Origin: Caballeronia sp. NK8
GTDB taxonomy: Bacteria > Pseudomonadota > Gammaproteobacteria > Burkholderiales > Burkholderiaceae
Direction: 5' to 3'
DNA length: 64,000 bases
NCBI RefSeq assembly: GCF_018408855.1
Contig: NZ_AP024325.1
Coordinates: 1,116,001-1,180,000, forward strand
Translations under genes and position numbers: made by a program
The notes under the pieces: generated by a model
What the model was told of the DNA's origin: nothing
Seen by the model: only the letters and a program-made list of their open reading frames with translations
The model's database searches: none
Shown: positions 17,085 to 26,907 of the stretch, one piece after another
How the letters are laid out: every line of letters starts with the position of its first letter
Numbering within the stretch: position 1 is the stretch's first letter

Positions 17085-18065
17085 TCAAGGCTCCTCGCAG
17101 AGCCGTCGCGCGGTGTCTTCATCGGTCACGAGCACGGACGGATAGCGCCCGCGCAACGCCGCGCGCGTCACATGAAACTTCTTCTTGCCGCCGCTCACGA
17201 GAATCACGCGCTTGATCTTGCGCAGATCGTCCAGCGTGATCGCCACGGTGCGGCGGTTCAGCGGATGGTCGATCAGCTCGCCGTCCTCATCCATGAAATG
17301 ACCGAGCATGTCGCCGACGGCGCCCGCCTTTTGCAGCGTGCGCAATTGCTCGGGGTTGTCGATGCCGTAGGTCACCACGAGCGATTCCGTCAGATCGCCG
17401 CAGGTGAGCAATGCGAGGTCGGCATTGCGCGCGAGTTCATAGGTCTCGCGCACGGTGTCTTCCTGGAGGATCACGTCGCGCGCTTTCTGACTGCTCACGT
17501 AGATCGGCGCGGCGAAGAGATAACCATCGGCGCGGCAGATGTTCGCGAAGTCCGACACGATATCGAACGTGTTGATGCTCGGGCAATGCGACAGACCGCC
17601 CTGCAACGACACCGCCGACACCGCGCCATAAGTGCGCTGCGGCATCGCGCGCAGCACGGCGCGGATCGTGCGGCCCCAGCCCAGGCCGATGGTTTGCCCT
17701 GCAACGATCTGCTTGGCGAAGTACGCGGCCGCGCCGATGCCGAGCGCCGCGTTGTTCGCTTCGTTGTTCGCGCCGCTCGGCACCACCACCGCGCATTCGA
17801 GGCCGAAGCGCTTCGCGAGCGCCTCCTCCAGCGCGACGCACGGCGCGATCTTGCTGTTGATCGTGATCTGCACGAGGCCGGATTCGCGGCTCGCCGCAAG
17901 CAGCCGGTTCACGCGCACCCGGTTGCTGCCGATGCGCTGCGCGATCTCCTGCTGCGTCAGATTGCCGACGTAGTAATGCCACGCGACGCGCGCCTGCAAC
18001 TCTTCTTCCGAGTCGATGGAATCGTCCACTTCGGCGATGGCGATGGGCGGTGCGCTCTTGCTCAT
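17085..18065 (-). CDS. SorC/DeoR-type sugar-binding transcriptional regulator
   Basis: A 326-residue SorC-family regulator. A helix-turn-helix near residues 35-60 (LTQQEIAQRIGSNRVRVNRL) is followed by a sugar-isomerase-like effector domain (GLGWGRTIRAVL). SorC proteins respond to a sugar or sugar phosphate. The gene is embedded between the transporter and the dehydrogenase genes, so it is co-transcribed with what it probably controls. Palindromes overlapping the operon promoter at 21354-21378 are its likely operator. The ATG at 18065 gives the normal family N-terminus. Confidence 0.9.
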   Translation of the reverse strand: MSKSAPPIAIAEVDDSIDSEEELQARVAWHYYVGNLTQQEIAQRIGSNRVRVNRLLAASRESGLVQITINSKIAPCVALEEALAKRFGLECAVVVPSGANNEANNAALGIGAAAYFAKQIVAGQTIGLGWGRTIRAVLRAMPQRTYGAVSAVSLQGGLSHCPSINTFDIVSDFANICRADGYLFAAPIYVSSQKARDVILQEDTVRETYELARNADLALLTCGDLTESLVVTYGIDNPEQLRTLQKAGAVGDMLGHFMDEDGELIDHPLNRRTVAITLDDLRKIKRVILVSGGKKKFHVTRAALRGRYPSVLVTDEDTARRLCEEP

Positions 18066-18097
18066 GTCGTTTCGTTGTTCATTGAAAGGACGCGATT

Positions 18098-18964
18098 CTA
18101 TTTCACCGCGCCCATCGTCAGGCCTTGCACCAGTCGGCCCGAGACGAGCAACGCGAAGATCACCATCGGCAGCACGATCAGCGTGCCCGTCGCCATGATT
18201 TCGCCCCACGGCAACTCATAGCCGCTCATGTAGCTCGTCGCGGCGACGGGCGATGTGATCGCGTCGCTGCGCGTCAGCACGAGCGCGTAGAGCAGGTCGT
18301 TCCACGAGAAGATGAAAGCGAAGATCGCCGACACCACGATGCCCGGCATCGCGAGCGGCAGGTTGATGCGCCAGAACACGCGCCAGGGCGATGCGCCATC
18401 GAGCCGCGCGGCTTCGTCGAGTTCCACGGGAATGTTGCGGAACTGGTCCGTGCAGATCCATACGACGATCGGCAGCGAGAAGGTCAGATAGAGCAGAATC
18501 AGCACGATATGGGTATCGACGAGATCGAGCTTCGTCGCGATCAGGAAGAACGGCACCGCGAGCACGACCGGGCTCACCATGCGGTTCGAGATGAACCAGA
18601 ACCACAGGTCTTCCTTGCCGCGGAATTCATAGCGCGCGAGCGCGTACGCCGCGGGCGCGCCGAGCAGGATCGCGAGCACCGTCGTGCTGCTCGCGATGAT
18701 CAGCGAGTTCAGGAGACTGCCCGCGACGTCATGCTCGAACAGCGCCGCCGAGTAGTGATGGAACGTCGGCGAGAACAGCCATTTCGGCGGATACGCGAGC
18801 GCGTCGGCCTGGCTTTTCAGGCTCGTCGTGACCATCCAGTAGAACGGAAACACGGACGACATGAACACAACGACGAGGCCGAGAAAATGCCATACGGTGG
18901 CGCGCTTTCTTGCCGCGCGCGCACGCTTCGCGCGTTGCGTGGTCTGCAAAGTCGGTGAACTCAC
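18098..18964 (-). CDS. carbohydrate ABC transporter permease, MalG family
   Basis: A 288-residue inner-membrane permease with about six spans. The EAA loop [20 protein letters not shown] is clearly visible near residues 190-210. The start is taken as the GTG at 18964 (VSSPTLQ), which overlaps the upstream permease stop as GTGA; a much longer open frame runs through upstream genes but is not coding. With the MalF-type partner it forms the channel of a sugar/polyol importer. Confidence 0.9.
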   Translation of the reverse strand: MSSPTLQTTQRAKRARAARKRATVWHFLGLVVVFMSSVFPFYWMVTTSLKSQADALAYPPKWLFSPTFHHYSAALFEHDVAGSLLNSLIIASSTTVLAILLGAPAAYALARYEFRGKEDLWFWFISNRMVSPVVLAVPFFLIATKLDLVDTHIVLILLYLTFSLPIVVWICTDQFRNIPVELDEAARLDGASPWRVFWRINLPLAMPGIVVSAIFAFIFSWNDLLYALVLTRSDAITSPVAATSYMSGYELPWGEIMATGTLIVLPMVIFALLVSGRLVQGLTMGAVK

Positions 18965-19890
18965 GCGGCCTCCCGATACACGAAACGGATATAAAGACGT
19001 GATAGCACGATCGTCAGGATGAGCAGGATGATCGCCTGCGCGGATGCCAAGCCCTGATCGAAGAGACGAAAGCCCACGCGCTGGATATAGACGCTGATGA
19101 ACTCCGTCGCGGCACCGGGCCCGCCGCGCGTCATCGTGAAGACGGCGTCGAACATCTTGAGCATGTCGGCGGAACGGAGAATGAGAATGGCAGTCAGGCC
19201 CGGCAGCAGGTAAGGCCGCTGGAGATGCCAGAGGATCATGCTCCACTTGGGCGTTTCGAGGCGCGCGGCCTCTTCCGCTTCCTTCGGCACCATCGAGAGT
19301 CCGGCCAGCAGGATCAGCGCGCAGAACGGCGTCCACTGCCAGATATCCATGATCATCACGGAGACGAACGCGAGCGTCGGGTCCGCGAGCCAGTCTTGCG
19401 GCGGAATGCCGAGCAAGCCCGTCAGATAGTTCGCCACGCCGAACTGCCGGTTGAAGAGCAGACGCCCGATGAGGCCCACCACCGCATAGGTCGTGGCCAT
19501 CGGGATCACGAGGCTCACGCGCGCGGCCGCGCGCATCCAGCGCAGGTCCGTGCGATGCAGCAGAAGCGCGGCGAACAGGCCGAGCGCGACTTCGATCGGC
19601 AACGTGAGGCACAGGAACAGCGCTGTGCGCCCGAGTGCTTCCCAGAAGGTCGGATCGGTCAGCGTCGCGATGTAGTTGTCGACGCCGACCCATGGCGTGC
19701 CCGAGGCGAGATCCGCGAGCTTGTACTGATGAAACGAGTTGTAGAGCGCGAGCAGCAGTGGATAGACGCCGATGATCGCGAGCGCGGCGATCGCGGGAAT
19801 CAGGAACCAGAAGGCGGGCGAACGCGGCAGGATGCCGAAGTAACGCGCGGGCTTGCGCGGTCCTCGCGCGTGCAGTGCGGGTGATGCCAT
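18961..19890 (-). CDS. carbohydrate ABC transporter permease, MalF/UgpA family
   Basis: A 309-residue permease with about six transmembrane segments and the EAA-type loop ([20 protein letters not shown]) near residues 220-240. It pairs with the MalG-type permease encoded next and overlapping it. Together with the binding protein and the divergent MalK-type ATPase it makes a CUT1-type importer, here probably for a polyol given the adjacent dehydrogenases. Confidence 0.9.
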   Translation of the reverse strand: MASPALHARGPRKPARYFGILPRSPAFWFLIPAIAALAIIGVYPLLLALYNSFHQYKLADLASGTPWVGVDNYIATLTDPTFWEALGRTALFLCLTLPIEVALGLFAALLLHRTDLRWMRAAARVSLVIPMATTYAVVGLIGRLLFNRQFGVANYLTGLLGIPPQDWLADPTLAFVSVMIMDIWQWTPFCALILLAGLSMVPKEAEEAARLETPKWSMILWHLQRPYLLPGLTAILILRSADMLKMFDAVFTMTRGGPGAATEFISVYIQRVGFRLFDQGLASAQAIILLILTIVLSRLYIRFVYREAA

Positions 19891-19914
19891 TCGATCGCCT
19901 CCGGTTCCTTGAAC

Positions 19915-21285
19915 TTACTTCAGCAAGGGCTTCTTGCCGTCGTAATAGCCCGCTTTCTTCAGGATGTCCTCGGTCTTCTGACCGATGGTCTGCGCGCCCT
20001 CCTTCACCGTCACCTGACCGAGCATCATCTTGCTGCCCCATTCTCCGATGACTTCCGACACCGCCGGCCATTCGGGGAAGCGCGGACGATAATCCGGCAC
20101 GCCGCCTTGCCACGATTCGACCATCGGCTTGACGAACGGATACTTGTCCTGCACGGCCTTGTCCTGATAGATAGCCATGCGCGCCGGCACGCCGCCCGCT
20201 TCGAGGTAAGGCTTCGCCATGGCTTCGGACGTGATCCATTGGATGAACAGCCACGACGCCGCCTGCTTCTTCGCATTCGACTTCGCGTTCACCGCGAGCG
20301 AGAAGCCGCCGAGCGCGGGCTTCAGACCAGCGGGGCCCTTCGGTTCGGTGGTGATCGCAAGACAGTTGCCGAGCTTGGACTTGCTGGGATCGGTGAGCGT
20401 CGGATAGAACGCGGACCATTCGGTGATCATCGCGACCTGACCTTGCGCGAGCGCATTCACCGCTTCCGCATGATCGAAATCGACGATGCCCGGCGGCATG
20501 TACTTCATCAGCTTCTGCCGATATTCCAGGCCCGCCTGCGATTGCGGCGACATCAGGTTCGACTTGAACTTCGCGTCGAGCAGCGAGCCGCCGTTCGGCC
20601 ACAGCACGCGCATGAAGCTATCCGCCGATTGCGTTTCGCCGCGCCGCGATTGCAGCGCGAACGCGAACTTGTCGCCCTTCGTGAGCTTCGGCGCGTAAGT
20701 GTTGAGCAGCTCGTCCCAGGTCTTCGGCGGCTCGTCGAAGCCTGCGTCCTTCAGCATGCACTTGTTGTAGAACATGAGGCCCGAATAGTTATCGAACGGC
20801 AGGCCGTAGGCGACCTTGTCCCATGTGCCGAACGAATCGAGCAGGATCGGGAAGAAGCCCTTGAGGTTAAGGTTCGGGTCCGCGAGCTTCGGGTCGTCGG
20901 TGAACTTCTTGATCGGCACGAGCCATTTGTTGCTCGCGAATTCACCGATCCACACCACGTCGACGAGCACGATGTCCTGATCGCCGCCGCCGACGAAGTT
21001 GAGCACTTCCTTCTCACGCGTGTTCTCGTACGGGATCACGTCCCAGCGCACCTTGATGCCCGTCTCTTTCTCGAACTGCGGGATCAGTTGCTGCGCCGCC
21101 TTGTAGCCCGGCCGGTCAAGAAAGATGGCCTTGATCGTGGTGCCCGAATATGGCTGAGCCGCTTCCTTCAGAGTCCAGGCCTGCGCATTCGAGGCGGCGA
21201 ACGCCGCGCTCGCCGCCAATAGCGCGACCGCGGCGACGTGTTTGATCGGGCCGAGTTGCGTGGCCGGGATGAAGCGCTTCTTCAT
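19915..21285 (-). CDS. ABC transporter substrate-binding protein, sugar/polyol type
   Basis: A 456-residue periplasmic binding protein with a Sec signal peptide ending near SNAQA (residue about 35). Size and the two-lobe style ([20 protein letters not shown]) fit the CUT1 family-1 sugar binding proteins (MalE/UgpB group). It is the first gene of the seven-gene minus-strand polyol operon and follows a good sigma-70 promoter about 90 bases upstream. Confidence 0.9.
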   Translation of the reverse strand: MKKRFIPATQLGPIKHVAAVALLAASAAFAASNAQAWTLKEAAQPYSGTTIKAIFLDRPGYKAAQQLIPQFEKETGIKVRWDVIPYENTREKEVLNFVGGGDQDIVLVDVVWIGEFASNKWLVPIKKFTDDPKLADPNLNLKGFFPILLDSFGTWDKVAYGLPFDNYSGLMFYNKCMLKDAGFDEPPKTWDELLNTYAPKLTKGDKFAFALQSRRGETQSADSFMRVLWPNGGSLLDAKFKSNLMSPQSQAGLEYRQKLMKYMPPGIVDFDHAEAVNALAQGQVAMITEWSAFYPTLTDPSKSKLGNCLAITTEPKGPAGLKPALGGFSLAVNAKSNAKKQAASWLFIQWITSEAMAKPYLEAGGVPARMAIYQDKAVQDKYPFVKPMVESWQGGVPDYRPRFPEWPAVSEVIGEWGSKMMLGQVTVKEGAQTIGQKTEDILKKAGYYDGKKPLLK

Positions 21286-21353
21286 GCCTGTCTCCTTGGT
21301 TTTTATCGAGCGGGTACGGCTTGCGGATTCGTCTGCCTCGTCCTTCGTTTCAC

Positions 21354-21378
21354 TTGTAATTTCGGTTTTACAATTGTA
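21354..21378. promoter_or_regulatory. candidate SorC operator, two overlapping palindromes
   Basis: TTGTAA-N8-TTACAA (21354-21373) overlaps the perfect 10-base palindrome TACAATTGTA (21369-21378). The second dyad covers the -10 of the minus-strand operon promoter and the first lies just past its expected start point, where a repressor would block transcription. The SorC-type regulator of the operon is the obvious candidate binder. Confidence 0.6.
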
Positions 21379-21403
21379 TATTTTGGCGCGAACAGGTTGT
21401 CAA
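21375..21403 (-). promoter_or_regulatory. sigma-70 promoter of the polyol operon
   Basis: On the minus strand TTGACA (21403-21398) and TATACA (21380-21375) are separated by exactly 17 bases. That is a full -35 consensus and five of six -10 bases, directed at the binding-protein gene whose ATG is at 21285. Confidence 0.7.
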
Positions 21404-21463
21404 GAACAAATTCGACGATGCATCCCGATGCTGCGCTGCCGCAGCAGCACACAGGAGACACGT

Positions 21464-22585
21464 ATGAGCGCAGTTCATTTGCAGCAGATCCGCAAGACCT
21501 TTGCGGGCGTGGAGGTGTTGAAGGGCATCGACATCGAAGTGACCGATCGCGAGTTCATGGTTTTCGTCGGTCCTTCGGGCTGCGGAAAATCCACCTTGCT
21601 GCGCACCATCGCCGGACTCGAACGCAGCGATTCAGGCCAGGTCCTGATCGGCGGCGAGGACGTCACCGATCTCGAACCATCGCAACGCGGCGTCGCGATG
21701 GTGTTTCAGTCGTATGCGCTCTATCCGCACATGTCGGTGTACGAGAACATCGCGTTCGGGCTGCGCATGCTCAAGCTGCCCGAAGCGCAGATCAAGGAAC
21801 GCGTGCATCGCGCGGCGGAGATTCTGCAGATCGGTCAGTTGCTCGAACGGCGTCCGCGCGCGCTGTCGGGCGGACAGCGTCAGCGCGTCGCCATCGGCCG
21901 CTCGATCGTGCGCGAGCCGAAAGTCTTTCTCTTCGACGAACCGCTCTCCAATCTCGATGCCGCCTTGCGCGTGCAGATGCGCCTCGAACTCATCAAGCTG
22001 CACAAGCAACTCAACGCAACGATGATCTACGTCACGCACGATCAGACCGAAGCCATGACCATGGCCGATCGCATCGTCGTGCTGAATCACGGGCGTGTCG
22101 AGCAGATCGGTTCGCCGCTGGAGCTGTATCGCACGCCGCATAACCGTTTCGTCGCGGGCTTTATCGGCTCGCCGAAGATGAACTTCATGGACGTGCGGGT
22201 GATGCGCGTCGATGCGGCGGGCGTCACTATCGAGCTGCCCGGCGGCGAGACGCTCACGCTGCCGTTCGCGGGATCGTCGGTGAAGGCGGGCGAGACGCTC
22301 ACGCTCGGCATCCGGCCCGAGCATTTCATCGAAGCGAGCGGCGGCGATATCGACAGCGGTCTCACCGGCGAAGTCATGGTGATCGAGCATCTCGGCGGCG
22401 AGACGCTGTTGCATCTGCGGCTGCCGAACGAACTCGTGATTCAGGTGAAGGGTTCGGGCGAATCGACGGCGGTGGAAGGACAGCGGCTGAATGCGGGCTT
22501 CAGCATCCGGCACGTGCATCTGTTCCGCGAGGACGGCAGCGCGCTGGAACGCATGCGGCCGGTCGCGCAGACGGCGACCGCCTGA
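21464..22585 (+). CDS. sugar ABC transporter ATP-binding protein, MalK/UgpC type
   Basis: A 373-residue ATPase. Walker A is GPSGCGKST, the signature LSGGQRQRV, Walker B VFLFDEPLSNLD, followed by a C-terminal regulatory OB/TOBE domain (GIRPEH). It energises the importer encoded on the opposite strand and is divergent from it, sharing the control region. The ATG at 21464 is preceded by ACAGGAGAC; an upstream in-frame ATG would add a non-family N-terminus. Confidence 0.92.
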   Translation: MSAVHLQQIRKTFAGVEVLKGIDIEVTDREFMVFVGPSGCGKSTLLRTIAGLERSDSGQVLIGGEDVTDLEPSQRGVAMVFQSYALYPHMSVYENIAFGLRMLKLPEAQIKERVHRAAEILQIGQLLERRPRALSGGQRQRVAIGRSIVREPKVFLFDEPLSNLDAALRVQMRLELIKLHKQLNATMIYVTHDQTEAMTMADRIVVLNHGRVEQIGSPLELYRTPHNRFVAGFIGSPKMNFMDVRVMRVDAAGVTIELPGGETLTLPFAGSSVKAGETLTLGIRPEHFIEASGGDIDSGLTGEVMVIEHLGGETLLHLRLPNELVIQVKGSGESTAVEGQRLNAGFSIRHVHLFREDGSALERMRPVAQTATA

Positions 22586-22672
22586 CGATCAAGTTCACGG
22601 GAAAACTGCCGTAAACGAGGATAAGCGGCGCATCCGCGCGCCGCAGATTTTCGTCCGCATTCCGTGAACCCC

Positions 22673-22951
22673 ATGGCATTCCCCATTCGCTCGCTCGCGG
22701 CGTGGGCCATCGTGCTCGCGCTCGTCATCGGCTCGTCATCGTCGACGCGCGCCGCCATCGGCAGCGTCGAGTTGCCCGTCACGCTCACCATCTTCGATAT
22801 CTGCACGCTCGACACCAACGCGCACCACCCGGCGGTCGCCTGCTCGGCGGGCGGACAGTACCGCATTCTGACCGGCGAATACTTCGCGAGCTTTAGCGTG
22901 GCCGACGTCAGGCGCAAAGGCAATACTTCGATCGTCGAAATCGCGTTCTAA
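22673..22951 (+). CDS. small secreted protein upstream of Csu-type pilus genes
   Basis: A 92-residue protein with a clear Sec signal peptide (hydrophobic core AWAIVLALVIGSS, cleavage near TRAA). The mature part has two cysteines (DICTLD and AVACSAGG) and an exposed beta-rich pattern (GSVELPVTLTIFD). I do not recognise a family. Its place just before the SCPU-domain pilin suggests a minor pilin or pilus accessory factor. An alternative GTG start nine bases upstream is possible; neither has a convincing ribosome site. Confidence 0.65.
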   Translation: MAFPIRSLAAWAIVLALVIGSSSSTRAAIGSVELPVTLTIFDICTLDTNAHHPAVACSAGGQYRILTGEYFASFSVADVRRKGNTSIVEIAF

Positions 22952-23030
22952 ACGGCGGCGTTTCGATGCGGTCGAATTTACCGCGCATCGTTACAAACTC
23001 TCACGTCTTCTGTCTGAGGAATAAACAAAA

Positions 23031-23101
23031 ATGAAAGCGTCCACCGAGACGCCAGCGCAGCGACGGAGATGAAGCAAACGTTGGCGAGCACGGACACCTA
23101 A
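23031..23101 (+). other. two tiny overlapping reading frames before the pilin gene
   Basis: A 13-codon frame (23031-23072) follows AGGAATAAACAAAA. Its TGA overlaps the ATG of a 10-codon frame (23069-23101) in ATGA fashion, and a run of A's then leads into the pilin gene. This could be a leader-peptide arrangement or the remnant of a lost gene. Support is limited to the start, spacing and overlap. Confidence 0.3.
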
Positions 23102-23121
23102 AAAAAATAACGAGGTGAAGA

Positions 23122-23631
23122 ATGCGTCGTCAGTCGATCGCGGTTTCATTCGTATCACTCGCGCTGGCCACCGGGCCGCTCATTCCATCCGGCGTCGGCG
23201 CGGCCACCCGCACCACCACTTTCACGGTGTCCCTCACGCTTCAGAACGATTGCCAGATCGCGGCCAATCCGCTGAACTTCGGCAATTCGGGCGTCATCGC
23301 GGCGAACATCGACCAGACTACGACGCTTTCGGTCACCTGCTCCAATGGCGCCGCGTATAACGTCGGCCTGGACGCGGGCTCGGTCACCGGCTCGACCATT
23401 CCGAACCGCCTGCTTTCGGGCACCGGCACGCCCGCGCCGACGGTCGGCTACCAGCTCTATAGGGATGCCGCGCGCACGCTCGTCTGGGGGCAGACGGTCG
23501 GCACCGACACGCAATCGGGCACCGGCACGGGCGCCGCGCAGACTTTGACGGTCTATGGTCGCGTCGCGCCGCAGAACACGCCCGCCGCCGGCACGTATAC
23601 GTCGACCGTCACCGCGACCATTACTTTCTAG
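23122..23631 (+). CDS. spore coat U (SCPU) domain protein, Csu-type major pilin
   Basis: A 169-residue secreted protein with a signal peptide ending near GVGAA. The SCPU pilin pattern is clear: TVSLTLQNDCQIAANPLNFG near the N-terminus, a second cysteine in LSVTCSNGAAY, YQLYRDAARTLVWG, and a terminal TYTSTVTATITF. This is the CsuA/B-like subunit of archaic chaperone-usher pili used in surface attachment and biofilm. GAGGTGAAG precedes the ATG. It heads the chaperone-usher-tip gene set. Confidence 0.88.
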   Translation: MRRQSIAVSFVSLALATGPLIPSGVGAATRTTTFTVSLTLQNDCQIAANPLNFGNSGVIAANIDQTTTLSVTCSNGAAYNVGLDAGSVTGSTIPNRLLSGTGTPAPTVGYQLYRDAARTLVWGQTVGTDTQSGTGTGAAQTLTVYGRVAPQNTPAAGTYTSTVTATITF

Positions 23632-23633
23632 GC

Positions 23634-24416
23634 ATGCGCGATCCGCAGTTTGAACGGGCCGCGCGACGGCTCGGGAGGCGCGCTGTCGCTTGCGTTTTCG
23701 CGTCGGTCATGGGGCTGTCGATGACGCATGTCGCGTCGGCGGCGGCGTTGCAGGTGTCGCCGATCCGGCTCGATCTGTCCGCCGACAAACCCGCCGCCGC
23801 GCTCACGCTGCACAACGACGGCACCGTGCCGCTCAATGCGCAGGTGCGCGTGTTCGCGTGGACGCAGTCGCTCGACGAAGACCATCTGGAACGCACGGCG
23901 GCGATCGTCGCGAGTCCGCCGATCGTACGCATCGCGCCCAATGGCGATCAGACGATCCGCATCCTGCGGGTGAGCAACGCGCCGCTCGAGCGCGAGGAGA
24001 CCTACCGCCTGCTGATCGACGAGATTCCCAACGGGCAAGGCGCGTCGGCGACGGGCGTACGCATGCAATTGCGCTATTCGGTGCCGGTGTTCGTGGGCGC
24101 ATCCGATGAGCGCGCGCCGCCGCTCGCCCTGACGCTCGAACGAAAGGATGCGCAGGACGGCGCCCCGCTGATGCTGCGCGCGTCGAACCCCACCGATCTC
24201 CACGCGCAACTGAGCCGCGTGCGCCTCGACTGGGGGAACGGCCAGTCGACACCCGTGTCCGCGGGATTGCTCGGCTATGCGCTGCCGCGCGCGACGCGCC
24301 GCTGGCCCGTGCCCAACGCGCCCGCGAACGTCACCTCGGCGACGGTGCATGCGCTCGTCAACGGCGAGCCGGTGACGGTGCGCGTGAGCGTCGGCGGACC
24401 GCCGACTGATCGCTGA
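23634..24416 (+). CDS. periplasmic pilus chaperone, CsuC-like
   Basis: A 260-residue periplasmic chaperone. After a signal peptide (to about residue 38) comes the PapD-type Ig fold: LQVSPIRLDLSADKPAAALT, then RIAPNGDQTIRILRVSN and ETYRLLIDEIP, the strands that donate to pilin subunits. It ferries SCPU pilins to the usher. It starts three bases after the pilin stop, so it is part of the same transcript. Confidence 0.9.
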   Translation: MRDPQFERAARRLGRRAVACVFASVMGLSMTHVASAAALQVSPIRLDLSADKPAAALTLHNDGTVPLNAQVRVFAWTQSLDEDHLERTAAIVASPPIVRIAPNGDQTIRILRVSNAPLEREETYRLLIDEIPNGQGASATGVRMQLRYSVPVFVGASDERAPPLALTLERKDAQDGAPLMLRASNPTDLHAQLSRVRLDWGNGQSTPVSAGLLGYALPRATRRWPVPNAPANVTSATVHALVNGEPVTVRVSVGGPPTDR

Positions 24417-24423
24417 GCCGTGG

Positions 24424-26907
24424 ATGCGATGCCACGTTCGTCGTCATCGACGTTCCCACACACGCTGGATGGCGCCGCTCTGCGTGCTCGCGTCGATGTG
24501 CGCGCAGACGCGAGCCGATGACATGCCCGCGATGCTCGCCGCCGTATCGAAAGCCGCGCTGCCGGTCGCGGGCAATGCCGTATCGAACGCTCAGGGCGCG
24601 TTGCATCTCGAAGTCGCGATCAACGGCACGTCGACGCAGAAGATCGCGCAATTCTTCGTGACCGACACGATGATCTACGCGAGCGCCGACGAACTGCGCG
24701 ACATCGGCCTCAGAACCGACGATCTGCAGCCCGACGCGCAAGGCCGCATCGCGCTCGGTTTCGTGCCGGGCCTGCGCTATACGTATCGGCCGGAGCGGCA
24801 GCGCATCGATTTCGACGCGAGCGACGCGCGCCGCCTGCCCGCCTCGCTCGCCAACACGCCCGCGCGCCCGCCGACGACCGCGACGGGCACGGGTCTCGTC
24901 ATCAACTACGAAGCGAGCGTGCAGACCAACTCGCCGACGCAATACGGCCTCTACAGCGAGCAACGCTTCTTCTATCCCGGCGGCGTGTTCGACAACACCG
25001 GCACCGCGTACTGGTATGCGGATCGACGCCGCTACGTGCGGCTCGATACGTCGTGGACGCATTCGGACGCCGCATCGCTCGTGACGACGCGTCTCGGCGA
25101 CACGATCTCGTCGTCGCTCACGTGGACGCGGCCGGTACGCATGGGCGGCGCGCAGGTGTCGCGCGATTTCGGCCTGCGCCCGGATCTGATCACGTATCCG
25201 GTGCCCGCGCTCGCCGGTTCGGCGGCGGTGCCGAGCGCCGTCGATCTCTATGTGAACAACGTGCGTCAATTCAGCGGCAATGCACCGTCGGGGCCGTTCG
25301 TCATCAACGCCGTGCCGGCCATCAACGGCGCGGGCGAAGCCGTCATCGTGAGCCGCGACGTGCTCGGGCGCAGCGTGATGACCACCGTGCCGCTCTACAT
25401 CGATGCACGTCTGCTCGCGCGCGGCCTCACCGATTTTTCCGTCGAAGCCGGTTTCGTGCGGCGTGCGTATGCATTGCGCTCGTTCGACTATGCGGGCGAT
25501 CCGTCGATTTCCGCGTCGCTGCGGCGCGGCGTCACCGATACGTTCACCTTCGAAGCCCACGGCGAAGCGACGCGCGGCGTGTACAACGCGGGCATCGGCA
25601 TGTTGTTCGGTATCGGGCAGGCGGGCGTGTTCAACGTCTCGCTCGCGGGCAGCGCGGGCAACGGCGGCGCGAACACCGCGCAGGTCTATGCGTATCCGCC
25701 CGGCTTCTTCGGCGGCTTCGCGAACGAAGCGACGCCCATCGTCGTGCAGCCGGCCCAAGGCGGCGGCGGCATGCAGGTCTCGGCGGGATGGCAATGGCGC
25801 ACGCCGGAGCTTTCCATCGATCTGCAAGCCCAAAAGGCGACCGCGCATTACAGCGACCTCGCCTCCGCCGAAGGCACGCCCGTGCCGCGCTCGACCTATC
25901 GCGCGACGCTCGCCGCGCCGCTGCGCGTGTTCGGTTCGACCAGCACCGCGAGCGCGAGCTTCGTCGGGCTCGACGATCCGTATTACGGCGATTCGCGCAT
26001 CGGTTCGCTCGCCTGGACGACGACCCTTCCGCACGGCACGTCGCTTTCCGCGAGCGTGTATCACGACTTCGGCGACACGCATAACACCGGCGTGTTCGTC
26101 GCGCTGAGCTTTGCGCTCGGCGGCGCGCTCAATGCGAGCGTCGATGCGGGCGCCGATCACGGCAAGCCGCTCTTCGGCGCCGCCGTCACGAAGACCGCCG
26201 ACTACGGCGGCGGCTTCGGCTGGCAAGTGCAGACCGCGCGCCAGAACGGCATCCAGCAGTCGCTCGCGCAAGGCGCGTATCGCGGGCGCTACGGCGATCT
26301 GCTCGCGACCGTCGCGAGCGTGGACTCGCGCGTGTACGGCGAGCTCGACGCATCGGGCTCGCTCGTGCTGATGGCGGGCGACGTGCTCGCGGGCCGCCGC
26401 ATCGACGACGCCTTCGCGCTCGTCTCCACCGATGGCGTCGCGAACGTGCCCGTGCTGCACGAGAATCGCGAGATCGGCAAGACCAATGGCGCGGGGCATC
26501 TGCTCGTGCCGGATCTCGTCGCGTATCAGGCGAACCATCTCGCGATCGATCCGCTGGACCTGCCCGTCGATACCGCCGTCGGCACGACGCAGCTCAATCT
26601 CGCGCCGCAGGCGCGTGCCGGCGTGCTCGCGCGTTTTCCGCTGCGCGGCTTCACGGGCGCGCAACTGCAACTCGTCGATGCGGGCGGCAAGCCCTTGCCG
26701 GTGGGCACGGAGCTTACGCATCGCGAAACGGGCAAGCACTATGTGGTGGGGTACGACGGCCTCGCCTTCATCGACGATCTCGCGCGCTCGAACATGCTCG
26801 ATGCGTCCGTGGCCGGCAAGCACTGCGAAGCGAGCGTGCCTTACAAGGCGCAAGGCCACGGCCTGCCGACGCTCGGGCCGTTCACCTGCGGAGACGTATC
26901 GCGATGA
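24424..26907 (+). CDS. fimbrial outer-membrane usher, CsuD-like
   Basis: An 827-residue usher of normal length. A signal-like N-terminus is followed by the periplasmic plug-binding domain (LHLEVAINGT), a long beta-barrel-type region (YEASVQTNSPTQYGLYSEQR; ARTL-style turns) and C-terminal domains ending KTNGAGHLLVPDL and CEASVPYKAQGHG. It exports and assembles the pilus through the outer membrane. The start at 24424 is seven bases after the chaperone stop; an in-frame ATG at 24469 would give a tighter signal peptide. The stop overlaps the next ATG. Confidence 0.9.
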   Translation: MRCHVRRHRRSHTRWMAPLCVLASMCAQTRADDMPAMLAAVSKAALPVAGNAVSNAQGALHLEVAINGTSTQKIAQFFVTDTMIYASADELRDIGLRTDDLQPDAQGRIALGFVPGLRYTYRPERQRIDFDASDARRLPASLANTPARPPTTATGTGLVINYEASVQTNSPTQYGLYSEQRFFYPGGVFDNTGTAYWYADRRRYVRLDTSWTHSDAASLVTTRLGDTISSSLTWTRPVRMGGAQVSRDFGLRPDLITYPVPALAGSAAVPSAVDLYVNNVRQFSGNAPSGPFVINAVPAINGAGEAVIVSRDVLGRSVMTTVPLYIDARLLARGLTDFSVEAGFVRRAYALRSFDYAGDPSISASLRRGVTDTFTFEAHGEATRGVYNAGIGMLFGIGQAGVFNVSLAGSAGNGGANTAQVYAYPPGFFGGFANEATPIVVQPAQGGGGMQVSAGWQWRTPELSIDLQAQKATAHYSDLASAEGTPVPRSTYRATLAAPLRVFGSTSTASASFVGLDDPYYGDSRIGSLAWTTTLPHGTSLSASVYHDFGDTHNTGVFVALSFALGGALNASVDAGADHGKPLFGAAVTKTADYGGGFGWQVQTARQNGIQQSLAQGAYRGRYGDLLATVASVDSRVYGELDASGSLVLMAGDVLAGRRIDDAFALVSTDGVANVPVLHENREIGKTNGAGHLLVPDLVAYQANHLAIDPLDLPVDTAVGTTQLNLAPQARAGVLARFPLRGFTGAQLQLVDAGGKPLPVGTELTHRETGKHYVVGYDGLAFIDDLARSNMLDASVAGKHCEASVPYKAQGHGLPTLGPFTCGDVSR

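Noticed and set aside
18965..20602. Long in-frame extension upstream of the MalG-type permease start
   Set aside because: It runs through the MalF and binding-protein genes; the GTG at 18964 gives the expected permease length and GTGA overlap.
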